From: Acidobacteriota bacterium
GTDB taxonomy: Bacteria > Acidobacteriota > Terriglobia > Bryobacterales > Bryobacteraceae
Assembly: GCA_018268935.1 (NCBI GenBank)
Contig: JAFDVS010000007.1
Span: forward strand, 62,001-126,000
DNA: 64,000 nucleotides
Reading direction: 5' to 3'
Shown in pieces: positions 17,260 to 26,023 of the stretch. The notes under the pieces were generated by a model that was not told the origin of the DNA, did not search any database, and saw only the letters and a list, made by a program, of their open reading frames with translations. Position numbers and translations under genes: made by a program. Every line of letters starts with the position of its first letter. The first letter of the stretch is position 1.

Positions 17260-19692
17260 TCAGATCTCCTCCTCGATCAGGTGTACGGCATCGGGTGTGC
17301 GGCGGGCCGTCAGTACGATGAACTCCGCGGGAGCGTTCAACGCCAACCCAATCTCGGTGACCACAATTCCCTGGCGAATCTGTGACGGCGGATTGGTCTC
17401 TTCATTGCACTTCACATAGAAGGCCTCGCTAGGGCGTGTGCTGGCGGTTACGCCTTTTGCGAGGAGGCTCTGCAAGAAGGTGGTCAAGGTGGATTCGATG
17501 CGGCGGCACAGCGCCGCATCCGCCGGTTCGAACACGGTCCACAGCATGCGCTGCGAGAGCTGACGTTTGACGGCGAGCAGGGTGCGGCGAATGTTGAGGT
17601 GACGATCGTTTGTGCCGACGCTCAGGGTTCGCGATCCCATGAGGTGGATGGCGCCGCCGGTCAGTTTGACAATGCAATTGACGCCAAGAGGGTTCAATAC
17701 ACCGTGCATGCGTCGATCGATGGAAGGAAGAAGGGCTTCGGCGCCTTTCACAAGTTCGTTGGCCGGGGCTTTGTTGGTGCCGAACAATCGATCTGTGCGG
17801 GCGAACAATCCGGCGATGAATCCTGACGGCGGAATGACGCGAGTGGTCTGTTCAAAGGTGGTCTGCACCCAGGGATGGAAAGCGGCTCCGAATCTGCGTT
17901 GAGAAGCGGAACCGGTGGCATTGGCCCAATCCTCAATAGACCGGAGCGTGGCGTCAGCGGGCGAATCGAGGAGCGCAAAGCGGTCTCCGGCTCGCTGGCA
18001 ATGAGCGAGCAGGGCGACCTGTGCCGCCGCTGTATCCGCGGGGCTCAGCCGGACGAGATCCGGCGCAGCAACCAGCGTCACATCGTCAATATCCTCGGTA
18101 GCTGCCAAGCCGACGCGTGTACCGGGAGGTAATTCCGCGGGGAAGAAGTAGGAGCCGTTGGCTTGATAGCCCGTGTAATAGCGATGATCCATCTGGCCCG
18201 GATCGACGCCGCCGGCGAGCACGATCTCCGAAGCGGGGCCGGATAGGATCGGTGTCGAGAAGAGGGCCGGGGGTGTGTCAGCACACAGCAGCGAGGATTG
18301 TGCGGCGAGAGCCGTACGGACGAAGCGTGAGCCGGCAGCCGCATTGCCGCTGAGGTTACGGAGGATTTCGCGTGGCTCGCGGTCGCCCTCGCGGAGCACC
18401 TCCAGCGTGAAGCGACCGTCGACTGCCACGGTCTCGCCCAGCGGATGCTGCACTGCGAGGTTCGCTGGAAAGCGTAACTGACTCGATGCCGGATCCACGA
18501 CGGAAGGGGAAGCAGTTTCCGTTGGAGCCACCGCGAGATCTCCGAATCTCACCAACTCGGCCGGCTGGAACCCGTCGATCTGTTCGACAATGGCAACGTC
18601 TGCAGCGCCGAAGGCAGTAGGGATGGGGACGGCGGTACGTGTGGCGAACGGCCGCGCACGCAGCCGCAAGCCGTTTCCCGCCGAACCGCGGTCTCGGGTG
18701 GCGTAGAGGGTGACCAGCACATTATTGGACGCGTCGCGGAACGCGGCACGGGCTTGTATGAATCCATCACCGCCTCCGCGTAACGGCAGTTGTGAGGAAG
18801 CGGCTGTGTTTTGGGGGCGGAAGCGCGGCGCTGCCGGGGTGATCCGCTGCACCTCAATCAACAACGAGATTCCCAAACGGCGGCGCTCGATGTAGTCGCC
18901 GAGAGGGACCGAGCCGTTCACGACGAGTTCGACGAATCGCGGATGCGCGGGAACAATCGAGAGGCGGTCAAAGACCTCACGCCGGCCTCGAAACTCGGCT
19001 TCGAGCCGGAACCCCGGAGCGAACACGAGGCTGCCGGTAGGGTAAACGGCATCGACTTGAGTGGTGAGGCGCACTTCGCCGGTGGCCGCATTGAGGGCGG
19101 CGGGGCCGGTCTGAATCTGCAGGTCCCGGGCTCCGGTGACGCCGCCGGCATTTGTGATTCGCAAGGCACCGCCGGGCACAAGGTCGCTCACGGGATTCAC
19201 GAATATCTGGGCACCGGCTACAGTAGTTGGCGCCGTCAGGACACCCACAGGGATCATGGCCGCGGTGGATGTGGAGATGCGCACCTGCAGGCGATTGCCC
19301 CAACTACCGGCATCGAGTGCACGAACGCGGAGCACATCGGCCGCGAGGTGATCCTGCACGACGGCTTCCGCAGCACGTAGCGGATCCACACGAGGACAGG
19401 ACGCAGCCGGTGGGACCGCGGTGGCCGTACTGGTGTCGGCGGCCCGCACGACCCAACACTTTTCACCACCGTTGCGAAAGAAGCCGAAGACAGATTCGGC
19501 GAGGTATCCATGCGCGACACCACCTCCGAAGATGTCCTCATAGTCGCTCCACACCCGAATCGGCTGCGGTGAATGGAGAGGTCCACGTTCGGCGATACCG
19601 ACGAACGCCGTCACCGCGCTTTCCAGCGGCAGGCGAGGCGCTTCGTCGCTGCGTCGCAGGTATACTCCGGGCGCTGTCAGGTTCGGTTCCAA
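17260..19692 (-). CDS. Contractile sheath protein, 810 aa (copy 3, large insertions)
   Basis: The N-terminus PGVYLRRSDEAPRLPLESAVTAFVG and the C-terminal block (EAFYVKCNEETNP, then VTEIGLALNAPAEFIVLTAR) are diagnostic of the phage tail sheath family. It exceeds the canonical 512-aa copy by about 300 residues, mostly inserted in the middle as extra beta-rich material. The start is TTG at 19692, with CAGGAGAA upstream; it lies 16 nt inside the small DUF6760-like gene. Sheath subunits polymerise around the tube and contract to drive it out. The extra domains may face outward and decorate the particle. Confidence 0.93.
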   Translation of the reverse strand: MEPNLTAPGVYLRRSDEAPRLPLESAVTAFVGIAERGPLHSPQPIRVWSDYEDIFGGGVAHGYLAESVFGFFRNGGEKCWVVRAADTSTATAVPPAASCPRVDPLRAAEAVVQDHLAADVLRVRALDAGSWGNRLQVRISTSTAAMIPVGVLTAPTTVAGAQIFVNPVSDLVPGGALRITNAGGVTGARDLQIQTGPAALNAATGEVRLTTQVDAVYPTGSLVFAPGFRLEAEFRGRREVFDRLSIVPAHPRFVELVVNGSVPLGDYIERRRLGISLLIEVQRITPAAPRFRPQNTAASSQLPLRGGGDGFIQARAAFRDASNNVLVTLYATRDRGSAGNGLRLRARPFATRTAVPIPTAFGAADVAIVEQIDGFQPAELVRFGDLAVAPTETASPSVVDPASSQLRFPANLAVQHPLGETVAVDGRFTLEVLREGDREPREILRNLSGNAAAGSRFVRTALAAQSSLLCADTPPALFSTPILSGPASEIVLAGGVDPGQMDHRYYTGYQANGSYFFPAELPPGTRVGLAATEDIDDVTLVAAPDLVRLSPADTAAAQVALLAHCQRAGDRFALLDSPADATLRSIEDWANATGSASQRRFGAAFHPWVQTTFEQTTRVIPPSGFIAGLFARTDRLFGTNKAPANELVKGAEALLPSIDRRMHGVLNPLGVNCIVKLTGGAIHLMGSRTLSVGTNDRHLNIRRTLLAVKRQLSQRMLWTVFEPADAALCRRIESTLTTFLQSLLAKGVTASTRPSEAFYVKCNEETNPPSQIRQGIVVTEIGLALNAPAEFIVLTARRTPDAVHLIEEEI

Positions 19693-19850
19693 CTCTGGTT
19701 CTCCTGATTCATCTCCTCGTTAATGCGGGCGATTTCCGTCACCCAGCGGCGTCGTTCCGGATGCGGGAACTCAAAAATCTCGTCGCGAGTCCAGTGAAAG
19801 TGATAGGCGATGTAGGCTACCTCCTGATGCAACTGCTCCAGGGGGTAGCT
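19677..19850 (-). CDS. Tiny DUF6760-like CIS protein with no canonical start codon
   Basis: Short reading frame of about 57 residues, beginning SYPLEQLHQEVAYIAYHFHW and containing FPHPERRRWVTEIARINEEM. This matches the pattern I know for the small DUF6760-type protein found between tail assembly and sheath genes in CIS loci. The conserved part begins exactly at the stop codon of the upstream gene (TAA at 19850-19852). No ATG, GTG or TTG precedes it in frame nearby: the codons upstream read GGG GGA ATC CTA. The first usual start inside is TTG at 19832 (with GGAG upstream), which would remove conserved residues; ATC or CTA/CTG initiation is possible. The stop lies inside the next sheath gene. 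Confidence 0.7.
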   Translation of the reverse strand, partial: SYPLEQLHQEVAYIAYHFHWTRDEIFEFPHPERRRWVTEIARINEEMNQENQSWNRT

Positions 19851-20218
19851 TAGGATTCCCCCGTTCCATTCATCTCCACCTCGAAGCGGGCGTTGCAGGA
19901 TGGACAGATTGCCGGATGCATTGCTTTTCCGTTGCTGTTGATCTGGTTGTAGAAGCTCTGGAGATAAGAGAGGTCGGAGGCGAACAAGTTCTCGACTACA
20001 GCGGGATTGACATCCCGCACCTCTCCCAGACGTGTGATGACCCGCGAAAGCAGGATGACGATGTGATATGCCTCGTTGCGCTGGACACGAGGATCCTGGA
20101 GCGGCAGAATCTCATCCTTAGCGTTAGCCAGGCGCATCATGCCTGCCCGGTGCAGGTTGCCGTCCTTGTCGACGAAGCCTTTCGGGAGGGTGAATTCGAA
20201 CTCAGTCTGAAGCATCAT
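19850..20218 (-). CDS. CIS tail assembly protein with a zinc-knuckle-like C-terminus
   Basis: Protein of 122 aa beginning MMLQTEFEFTLPKGFVDKDG, matching the small phage-tail-assembly-type proteins found between tube and sheath genes of eCIS. The middle (QRNEAYHIVILLSRVITRLG) predicts a helix. The C-terminus carries a single CPSC pair followed by NARFEVEM, which looks like half of a zinc ribbon. The ATG at 20218 overlaps the stop of the tube gene. By analogy it probably acts as a chaperone for tube or sheath assembly rather than as a structural part. Confidence 0.8.
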   Translation of the reverse strand: MMLQTEFEFTLPKGFVDKDGNLHRAGMMRLANAKDEILPLQDPRVQRNEAYHIVILLSRVITRLGEVRDVNPAVVENLFASDLSYLQSFYNQINSNGKAMHPAICPSCNARFEVEMNGTGES

Positions 20219-20652
20219 CCGAGCACCACTCCTTCATGGCAGATCTCCAACTGTTCGATGGCGATCTCGCTGGCGCCTGCTTTCAGGTCCGGACCCACCC
20301 ATTTCGACGGCCATGCGTTGCGGAGGTTGTAGCGGACGCGCTCCACACGCTGTTCGTCGAGGAGAATGATCGAGATATCGATGCGCTGGATGTCGCCGTT
20401 CTCGACCGAAGCTCGCCAGGCGCGGAGGTCCTGATCGGGCGAGGCGACCACTCCGCTCTTCAGGGTGACCATGCCGAATTTCTTGAGGCCTGGCAGTTTG
20501 CGATTGGTGATATCATCGGCGCCGGTACGGTAGTCGATGACATCGGTCTCGGAGTTGAGCCCAGTGACTTCGGAGAATCCGGCGCGGAGTAGCCCGCCGG
20601 ATTCCAAGAGAAAATTAAAGCCGCCGAGCGGATCTTCTGGTCGTCGAGGCAT
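20215..20652 (-). CDS. Inner tube protein (phage tail tube gp19-like), copy 1
   Basis: Protein of 145 aa with canonical tube features: DPLGGFNFLLESGGLLRAGFSEVTGL at the start, YRTGADDITNRKLPGLKKFG in the middle, and the closing NAWPSKWVGPDLKAGASEIAIEQLEI. This is the standard length for the bulk tube subunit. It follows the 512-aa sheath gene by 30 nt, the usual sheath-tube order, and its stop overlaps the tail assembly gene. It is probably the major tube protein of the particle. Confidence 0.94.
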   Translation of the reverse strand: MPRRPEDPLGGFNFLLESGGLLRAGFSEVTGLNSETDVIDYRTGADDITNRKLPGLKKFGMVTLKSGVVASPDQDLRAWRASVENGDIQRIDISIILLDEQRVERVRYNLRNAWPSKWVGPDLKAGASEIAIEQLEICHEGVVLG

Positions 20653-20682
20653 TGCGGATCTCTCCCTTCAAAAAGAACTTGT

Positions 20683-22221
20683 CTACTCGGAAACGTCGGA
20701 GCCACCTTCGAACTGCTCGATACGGAAGATGACGAACTCCGCCGGCTTCGATGGGGCAACACCGATTTCTGTGATTACTCGTCCGATGCGAACCGATTCG
20801 ATCGGATTGGTTTCGGCATCGCACTTAACGTAGAACGCTTCCTCCTCGGTGACGCCGACGAGCGCTCCAGCGAGCCATTGGAGGCGGAGGAAGGCCGAGA
20901 CGTTGCGTTCGATGGACTTCCATAGGAACGGGTCATTCGGCTCGAAGACAGTCCACAGCGTACTTTCTTCGATGGATTCCTCAAGGAAGAGGAAAAGGCG
21001 CCGGACGTTGAGGAGGCGCCACTCGGGGTCACTGCTCACGGTGCGAGCGCCCCAGATCACATTGCCCACACCGGGGAATCGACGGATGACGTTGATGCCT
21101 CGCGGATTGAGCATCTCCTGGTCGGGATGGCTAAAGGCTGCGGCGAGGCCCACGACGCTTGCCATGCGGCCGTCGACGACGCCCGCGGGCGCTTTATGTA
21201 CGCCGCGCAATTCGTCGGTGCGGGCGTAGCGGCCAATGACAGCGCCCGACGGCGGGATTCGGATCACGCCACCATCGCGAGGATCTATGACATCGATCCA
21301 GGGGGTATAGAGGGCTCCGTATTTGGAATTGAAGGCGTTGCCGCCCGCGTAGGCCCCCTGAGCCTGTTTGTAGTTCAGGACTTCGAGTGCGGTGGTTGCC
21401 ATCTCCGGGGGATCGGCCACGTAGAAGCAGTCCATGCGAGCTTCACAATAGGCCATGCCGAGCACGTGCACCTGGCGATCGACGGCGTCCGGTATGGCGA
21501 TGATGTTGACCTCATCGATGGTGTCGAGGGCGTGCAACCCCGTTGATGCGGCAGCGTCCCCGATATAGTCGCTGGTGGCGAGCGAAGTCAGGCCATCAAC
21601 GCCACCGGTGAGGGCAACGGGAGTAGCGGCGGGCTGCGGTCTGCGTGCAGCCGCCGTCAGCGCCGAGCCGGAAGGGATCATGTCAGTGACACGAATGAAG
21701 GTTGACAGTTGCTCGACGATGACTGGGGCGTAGCGAAGCGAGAGCGGGTCCATGGAGAGGTTGAGCAACCGCTCCACCTGGGCGCCCGATTGAAACACCG
21801 TTATGGTGAACAGATCGGGGGCCACGAGGGCGATGGTAACGGTTAGTGTGTTCCCCCAGGCGCCCGGAGACGAGGCAGCGACGCGAAGCGCGTTGATGGG
21901 GTCGGGATTCTGGAACGTACTGCCGCTGGCAACGGCGGCGGGAGCCGTGGGAGCGGTGTAGTGGCTGGTTCTTACGATCCAGCAGGACGATCCGCCCTCA
22001 TCAAAGAACGCTTTTACGGCGAAAGCCAGATAGCCGTTGTCGATTGGCCTGCCGAAGATGCGCTCGAATTCGCCATAACTATTCACAGCCGTCGCGACGG
22101 CAAGAGGTCCGCGCTCGGCGTGACCGACGAATCCGCCAACTGAAGTCCCAACGCCTTGGATGGGCTTGATACCGCTTGATTGCTCTTCGATAAAGACTGC
22201 CGGCGAAAGATACTCAGCCAT
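20683..22221 (-). CDS. Contractile sheath protein, 512 aa (copy 2, canonical size)
   Basis: The N-terminus AEYLSPAVFIEEQSSGIKPIQGVGTSVGG-type sequence (key residues Y-x-S-P-x-V-F-x-E-E) and the C-terminal block EEAFYVKCDAETNP followed by VITEIGVAPSKPAEFVIFRI are hallmarks of the sheath family. Its length is close to the compact eCIS sheaths, and it is adjacent to the major tube gene, so it is the best candidate for the main sheath subunit. The ATG at 22221 is preceded by GGAGAA. It shares its C-terminal handshake region with the other two sheath proteins here. Confidence 0.95.
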   Translation of the reverse strand: MAEYLSPAVFIEEQSSGIKPIQGVGTSVGGFVGHAERGPLAVATAVNSYGEFERIFGRPIDNGYLAFAVKAFFDEGGSSCWIVRTSHYTAPTAPAAVASGSTFQNPDPINALRVAASSPGAWGNTLTVTIALVAPDLFTITVFQSGAQVERLLNLSMDPLSLRYAPVIVEQLSTFIRVTDMIPSGSALTAAARRPQPAATPVALTGGVDGLTSLATSDYIGDAAASTGLHALDTIDEVNIIAIPDAVDRQVHVLGMAYCEARMDCFYVADPPEMATTALEVLNYKQAQGAYAGGNAFNSKYGALYTPWIDVIDPRDGGVIRIPPSGAVIGRYARTDELRGVHKAPAGVVDGRMASVVGLAAAFSHPDQEMLNPRGINVIRRFPGVGNVIWGARTVSSDPEWRLLNVRRLFLFLEESIEESTLWTVFEPNDPFLWKSIERNVSAFLRLQWLAGALVGVTEEEAFYVKCDAETNPIESVRIGRVITEIGVAPSKPAEFVIFRIEQFEGGSDVSE

Positions 22222-22233
22222 TTTCTTCTCCTG

Positions 22234-24318
22234 TTAACCTACGCGGCCCGCGAATTGACGGATACGGAAGACGACGAACTCGGCGGGGCGCGATGGGGCC
22301 ACGCCGATCTCGGTGACGACCTGGCCGGCGTCCACCACTTCGGGCGGATTCGTTTCGGCATTGCAGCGTACAAAGAACGCCTGCTCCTCGCTGTCTCCCA
22401 CCAGCTTTCCTTCCAGCCACTGAATTCGGAGGAAGCCCTTGATGGTGCGCTCAATGGTCTTCCAAAGCGACGGATCATTGGGTTCGAAGACTGTCCATTG
22501 CGTGGAGACCTCGATGGAGCGTTCCAGGAAGATGAACAAACGACGGATGCTCACCTGTTGCCACAGCGGATCGGCCGATATGGTGCGCGAGCCCCATACG
22601 ACGATGCCCTCACGCAGATTTCGAATCGCGTTGATGTTTTCGGGATACAGGATGTCGTTTTGTCCGCGAGTCACCATGTGGGCAACGCCGGCAGCAACGC
22701 TCAAGATGCCGACGTCGGTACCGGCAGGCGCCTTGTGAACGCCGCGCCGGACATCGCTTCGCGCGAAAACGCCGGCCACCGCACCGGACGGTGGAACACT
22801 GAGGCGCTGATTCGTGACGGGGTGGCCGACACGAAGCCAGGGAAAATAGATCCCCGCATAGGAAGAGCTGAAGTTGCCGCGGAAAGTGCGGACTGCCTGC
22901 ACCTGGTCTCCAGAGGGCGGAGGAGGATCCATGATGTAGAACATGTCCCGCCTGCCGTCCACGTAGGTTATGATTGCCCCCGTGAGATTCTGCTGGTGTG
23001 TGAGAGGAAGCGGAATGGCGGCCGATGTAATTCGAGAGGGTGGAACGACGAGGATGCTGGCGTCTTCGATGGGGTCCAAGGCGTGCAACCCGTTGCGAGC
23101 CAAGACACTCCCGGCGAAGTCGGTAACGGAGAGATTGGCAAGGCCGTCACTGGCTGAACCCGCCAAGGCCGTGAAACCTACATTCGGCATCACGATGTTG
23201 TCCGCGGTGGCGGCGCTCGGTTCGGTGGCGACAATGTACTCGGAGGCTCCGCTGTCGGGTCCCAAGCGGTCATTGACGTAGTCGGCGGTATTGGTGGCGG
23301 CCAAGGAGAGGTTGCTGTGAGACTCGATGACGTCGCCGTTGAGACGGACTCGCAGGCCGAAATCGCGGGCGTACACTGTTGTTCCCGTTTGGGGCAGAGT
23401 GGGCAGGGCAATTGGTGTGGCGACGGGGGCGATGACCGCGCGGGTGATCGGCGTTCCGCCCGAGGTTGTCTGCTCCACGGAGAGCACAACGACAAGAGCT
23501 GCATCCACGACAAAGTGCAGAGCGCTTCCTGGGGAAAGCCCTGCCACGCTGGTGAGCACCATGGCGCCGGAGGCGGGTGGATTGGCGGTGTTGAGATTGA
23601 GCGCCGCCGCAAGATTGGTGGATGTGGCGGCGGAGAAGTCCGGAGTGAAGGCGACGGCGCCGGTGGCGATGGATGCAGTCGAAGGAGCACCGCTTTGGAG
23701 CAGCGGCCCGGCGAAATCCACTGAGTTTGTCGTGGTGTTCACGCTTCCCACCACGCCGGCGATCTCATGGACGAGGTAGAGAACGGAACCGCGGACCACC
23801 TCGGTGTTGCGCACCAGGTCGATGGCTGTCGCATTCCCAGCGGCAATCGAGGAGGCCAGGCGGAGTTGGAAGCGGCTGCTCGAAATCACCTCTACTTGCA
23901 GGGCCGTTCCCCATGTTCCGGGACTGATGGCGGCTACCTGGAGTGCGTTGGCCACGGCGGCGCCGTTCAGTTGCTGGCCTGGAAAAGTGGCTGTAGCAGG
24001 CACGGCGGTCAACGTAGTGGGATCAGAGATGTTGTTGTAGTGAGCGACGCGAACCACGTAGCAACGCGTTCCACCGAGATCGAAGAAGTGGCGCACGGAG
24101 TAGTAGAGGTAGTGTTCGCTCGAGCCGGGGATGATAGGTATGGGTCCGCCAAATCGTTTGACAAACTCGGCGAAGCTGGTGACGAGGGTTGCGCGGCCGA
24201 CGGGGCCGCGTTCGGTTACACCGACGAACGCCGCGGTGGAGGTGGAGACGCCGGCGATAGGCCGGGCGCCGGTTGAACGTTCCTCCACATATACGGCAGG
24301 AGCGAGGTAGGTTGGCAT
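22234..24318 (-). CDS. Contractile sheath protein, 694 aa (copy 1, medium insertion)
   Basis: It starts PTYLAPAVYVEERSTGARPIAGVSTSTAA and ends EQAFFVRCNAETNP, then VVTEIGVAPSRPAEFVVFRIRQF, clearly the sheath family. Compared with the 512-aa copy it has about 180 extra residues inserted after the first third, rich in Ala, Thr and Val. It is the first sheath gene in the operon and ends 12 nt before the second. Multiple sheath paralogues occur in Afp/PVC particles (Afp2-4), where the minor forms sit near the baseplate; the same division of labour is likely here. Confidence 0.95.
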   Translation of the reverse strand: MPTYLAPAVYVEERSTGARPIAGVSTSTAAFVGVTERGPVGRATLVTSFAEFVKRFGGPIPIIPGSSEHYLYYSVRHFFDLGGTRCYVVRVAHYNNISDPTTLTAVPATATFPGQQLNGAAVANALQVAAISPGTWGTALQVEVISSSRFQLRLASSIAAGNATAIDLVRNTEVVRGSVLYLVHEIAGVVGSVNTTTNSVDFAGPLLQSGAPSTASIATGAVAFTPDFSAATSTNLAAALNLNTANPPASGAMVLTSVAGLSPGSALHFVVDAALVVVLSVEQTTSGGTPITRAVIAPVATPIALPTLPQTGTTVYARDFGLRVRLNGDVIESHSNLSLAATNTADYVNDRLGPDSGASEYIVATEPSAATADNIVMPNVGFTALAGSASDGLANLSVTDFAGSVLARNGLHALDPIEDASILVVPPSRITSAAIPLPLTHQQNLTGAIITYVDGRRDMFYIMDPPPPSGDQVQAVRTFRGNFSSSYAGIYFPWLRVGHPVTNQRLSVPPSGAVAGVFARSDVRRGVHKAPAGTDVGILSVAAGVAHMVTRGQNDILYPENINAIRNLREGIVVWGSRTISADPLWQQVSIRRLFIFLERSIEVSTQWTVFEPNDPSLWKTIERTIKGFLRIQWLEGKLVGDSEEQAFFVRCNAETNPPEVVDAGQVVTEIGVAPSRPAEFVVFRIRQFAGRVG

Positions 24319-24320
24319 GA

Positions 24321-24701
24321 TTACTTGGCCTCCTTTACGGTTCGGTCAGCTTCCATGGCAGGAGAGGAAGACTGGTCGGCTTCGCCGGACGCGGGCGCCT
24401 CACCGGCAACGGCGAGCGGGTGTCCCTCCTCGACTGCCGCAGGCTGATGAGCCGCTGGGGCCAGCCTTTCCGGCTTTGCACAAACGACCAGGCCGCTCTG
24501 CATGAGCCGGCGGAGTTCGACACCGCCCGTCCAGGTCTCCGGCATTTCAAGCGACTCGCCGGGCGCAAGGCGCAACGTTCCGTTGGGCGATCGAAAAAGC
24601 AATGGCCGGCGGCAGCAACTTCGAATCACCATCGCGGGCACGGCGTCCTTTGCCGCAATTTTCGGTTCCTGTTTTTTTTCCACCACGCGACCTCCCTTCA
24701 T
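24321..24701 (-). CDS. Small CIS-operon protein of unknown function
   Basis: Protein of 126 aa. The first 70 residues look folded (AVPAMVIRSCCRRPLLFRSP, then LRLAPGESLEMPETWTGGVE and LRRLMQSGLVVC); the last 50 are Ala/Pro/Glu-rich and probably disordered. The ATG at 24701 follows GAGGAG, formed by the end of the upstream gene. A second strong ribosome site (AAGGGAGGT) lies inside the first codons and would serve GTG at 24683, giving a start MEKKQEPK. It sits directly before the first sheath gene with a 2-nt gap. No family recognised. Confidence 0.6.
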   Translation of the reverse strand: MKGGRVVEKKQEPKIAAKDAVPAMVIRSCCRRPLLFRSPNGTLRLAPGESLEMPETWTGGVELRRLMQSGLVVCAKPERLAPAAHQPAAVEEGHPLAVAGEAPASGEADQSSSPAMEADRTVKEAK

Positions 24702-24704
24702 CCG

Positions 24705-25619
24705 TTAGCTCCTCACGAGGGATACGATCTGAAATGTGCGCGATCCCGGTTGGACGGAGACCGCGATGGATTGTGACGCATACGAGGCGAGCGAAACATT
24801 AGCCGTCAACGAAGTAATTGGCGTCGCCTGTTGGTAATAGAAGACAGCGTTTCCCCGAGTGTTGGTCTCGATGGAGCGGGCGGCATCGGTACCCAACAGG
24901 AAGGGTGTAGTGTTGGCTGGCGGGGGTGGGGCAGGCAGAGCAGCCTGAAAGAGCACTACGCCGCCGACGTTGACCGTCGTGAGGGGGGCTCCGTTGACGT
25001 GGGTGATTCTTATTTGCGCTCCCTGGAGGGGTCCCGCTCCGGCACTATCGACGACCTGTAAGGCCGCCAGGGTGGTTCCAGCAGGAAACGCATAATTAGG
25101 ACCAGGCCGGCAAAGAACACGACGGCTGCGAACGATGCGAAGCGCCTGGCCTGGCGCGAGCCCGGCGACGGCGGCGAGTTCCGCTTCCTGAACGTCAACG
25201 CCTTCGACGGCCGCGGCGAGTGTGGTGGAGAACCCATTCTCTCCGAAGACGGCAGATCCAGTAGCAATCGATGGGAGGAAAGGTATGGTTGCAAACTCAA
25301 CACGGTTGCCGTTCACCAAGGTAATCAGCACCTGCAACTCGTCTTCGCCGGGGGGTGCAATCTCGAGTGCGCCGGGTCCTGGCCATCCCAACTGGAGTGT
25401 GCGTGAAAGGAATTCCGTGCCGGCCAGCTCGACTTCGTAGTTCGGTACAGAAGGCGTCAGGTCGGCAAAGACAAAGTTACCGTCCTCTTTCTGAATGGCG
25501 CGGCGGTGGTGATTCCGTAGTGCGGCTCTGAACCGGCGAGGATTCAGATCAATGCGCGTCAACTCGTCAGCGGCGCGGCCGAACAATGACAGTCTGGTCT
25601 CACGGTCTTCGAAAGGCAT
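24705..25619 (-). CDS. CIS-operon protein with a carboxypeptidase-regulatory-like beta domain
   Basis: Protein of 304 aa starting MPFEDRETRLSLFGRAADEL at the ATG at 25619, 5 nt after the upstream stop; longer frames to 25796 would overlap that gene. The middle and C-terminal part read like a CarboxypepD_reg/Ig-like beta sandwich: GPLQGAQIRITHVNGAPLTT, then SIETNTRGNAVFYYQ and SQSIAVSVQPGSRTF. No signal peptide. Similar proteins may occur at the head of CIS operons, but I cannot assign a role. Candidates: particle decoration, a linker to cargo, or a small effector. Confidence 0.6.
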   Translation of the reverse strand: MPFEDRETRLSLFGRAADELTRIDLNPRRFRAALRNHHRRAIQKEDGNFVFADLTPSVPNYEVELAGTEFLSRTLQLGWPGPGALEIAPPGEDELQVLITLVNGNRVEFATIPFLPSIATGSAVFGENGFSTTLAAAVEGVDVQEAELAAVAGLAPGQALRIVRSRRVLCRPGPNYAFPAGTTLAALQVVDSAGAGPLQGAQIRITHVNGAPLTTVNVGGVVLFQAALPAPPPPANTTPFLLGTDAARSIETNTRGNAVFYYQQATPITSLTANVSLASYASQSIAVSVQPGSRTFQIVSLVRS

Positions 25620-25624
25620 CAGGG

Positions 25625-26023
25625 TCACCCGCCAACCCTTCCGAAGTCCCGGGGGCGCGCCGACGATTCCACCGTGGCGGCCAGTTGCTCCGGAGACAAT
25701 TCGCCCAAACCGTCGACGCGCAGCTTGAACTGCAGGAGTACGGCGTCGGCCCCGTCCTGCCGCAAGGCAATCACCCTCAGTTGCGGCGTCTCGCATAACA
25801 GATCAGTACCCTCCGCCACGAGCGAGCCTGTGGGAAATGAAGTGATGACAACCTCAGCCCCGTGTGACTTGGCTACCTCGCGCCATTGCCGCAGCGTTCC
25901 GTTTGCGGCGCTCACTTTAAAGCGCTCACTCGAAAGCGCCGCGAAGACGATGTCCGCGAGCATTGCCGGTAGATTCCACAGGAGGATCGAAACACTCAAT
26001 GCCGTTAGCCCCTCTGGCTTCAT
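25625..26023 (-). CDS. Receiver-like (pseudo-receiver) protein, first gene of the CIS operon
   Basis: About 132 aa if started at the ATG at 26023 (MKPEGLTALSVSILLWNLP); the frame is open to a GTG at 26113 and an ATG at 26074, and no start has a good ribosome site, so the start is uncertain. The strand order resembles a receiver fold: SVSILLWNLPAMLADIVFAAL at strand 1/helix 1, AEVVITSFP at strand 3, LRVIALRQDGADAVLLQF at strands 4-5. The acidic pair and phospho-acceptor Asp of true receivers are missing (VVITSF instead of VVLLD). It could be a phosphorylation-independent regulator or structural protein. Confidence 0.55.
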   Translation of the reverse strand: MKPEGLTALSVSILLWNLPAMLADIVFAALSSERFKVSAANGTLRQWREVAKSHGAEVVITSFPTGSLVAEGTDLLCETPQLRVIALRQDGADAVLLQFKLRVDGLGELSPEQLAATVESSARPRDFGRVGG

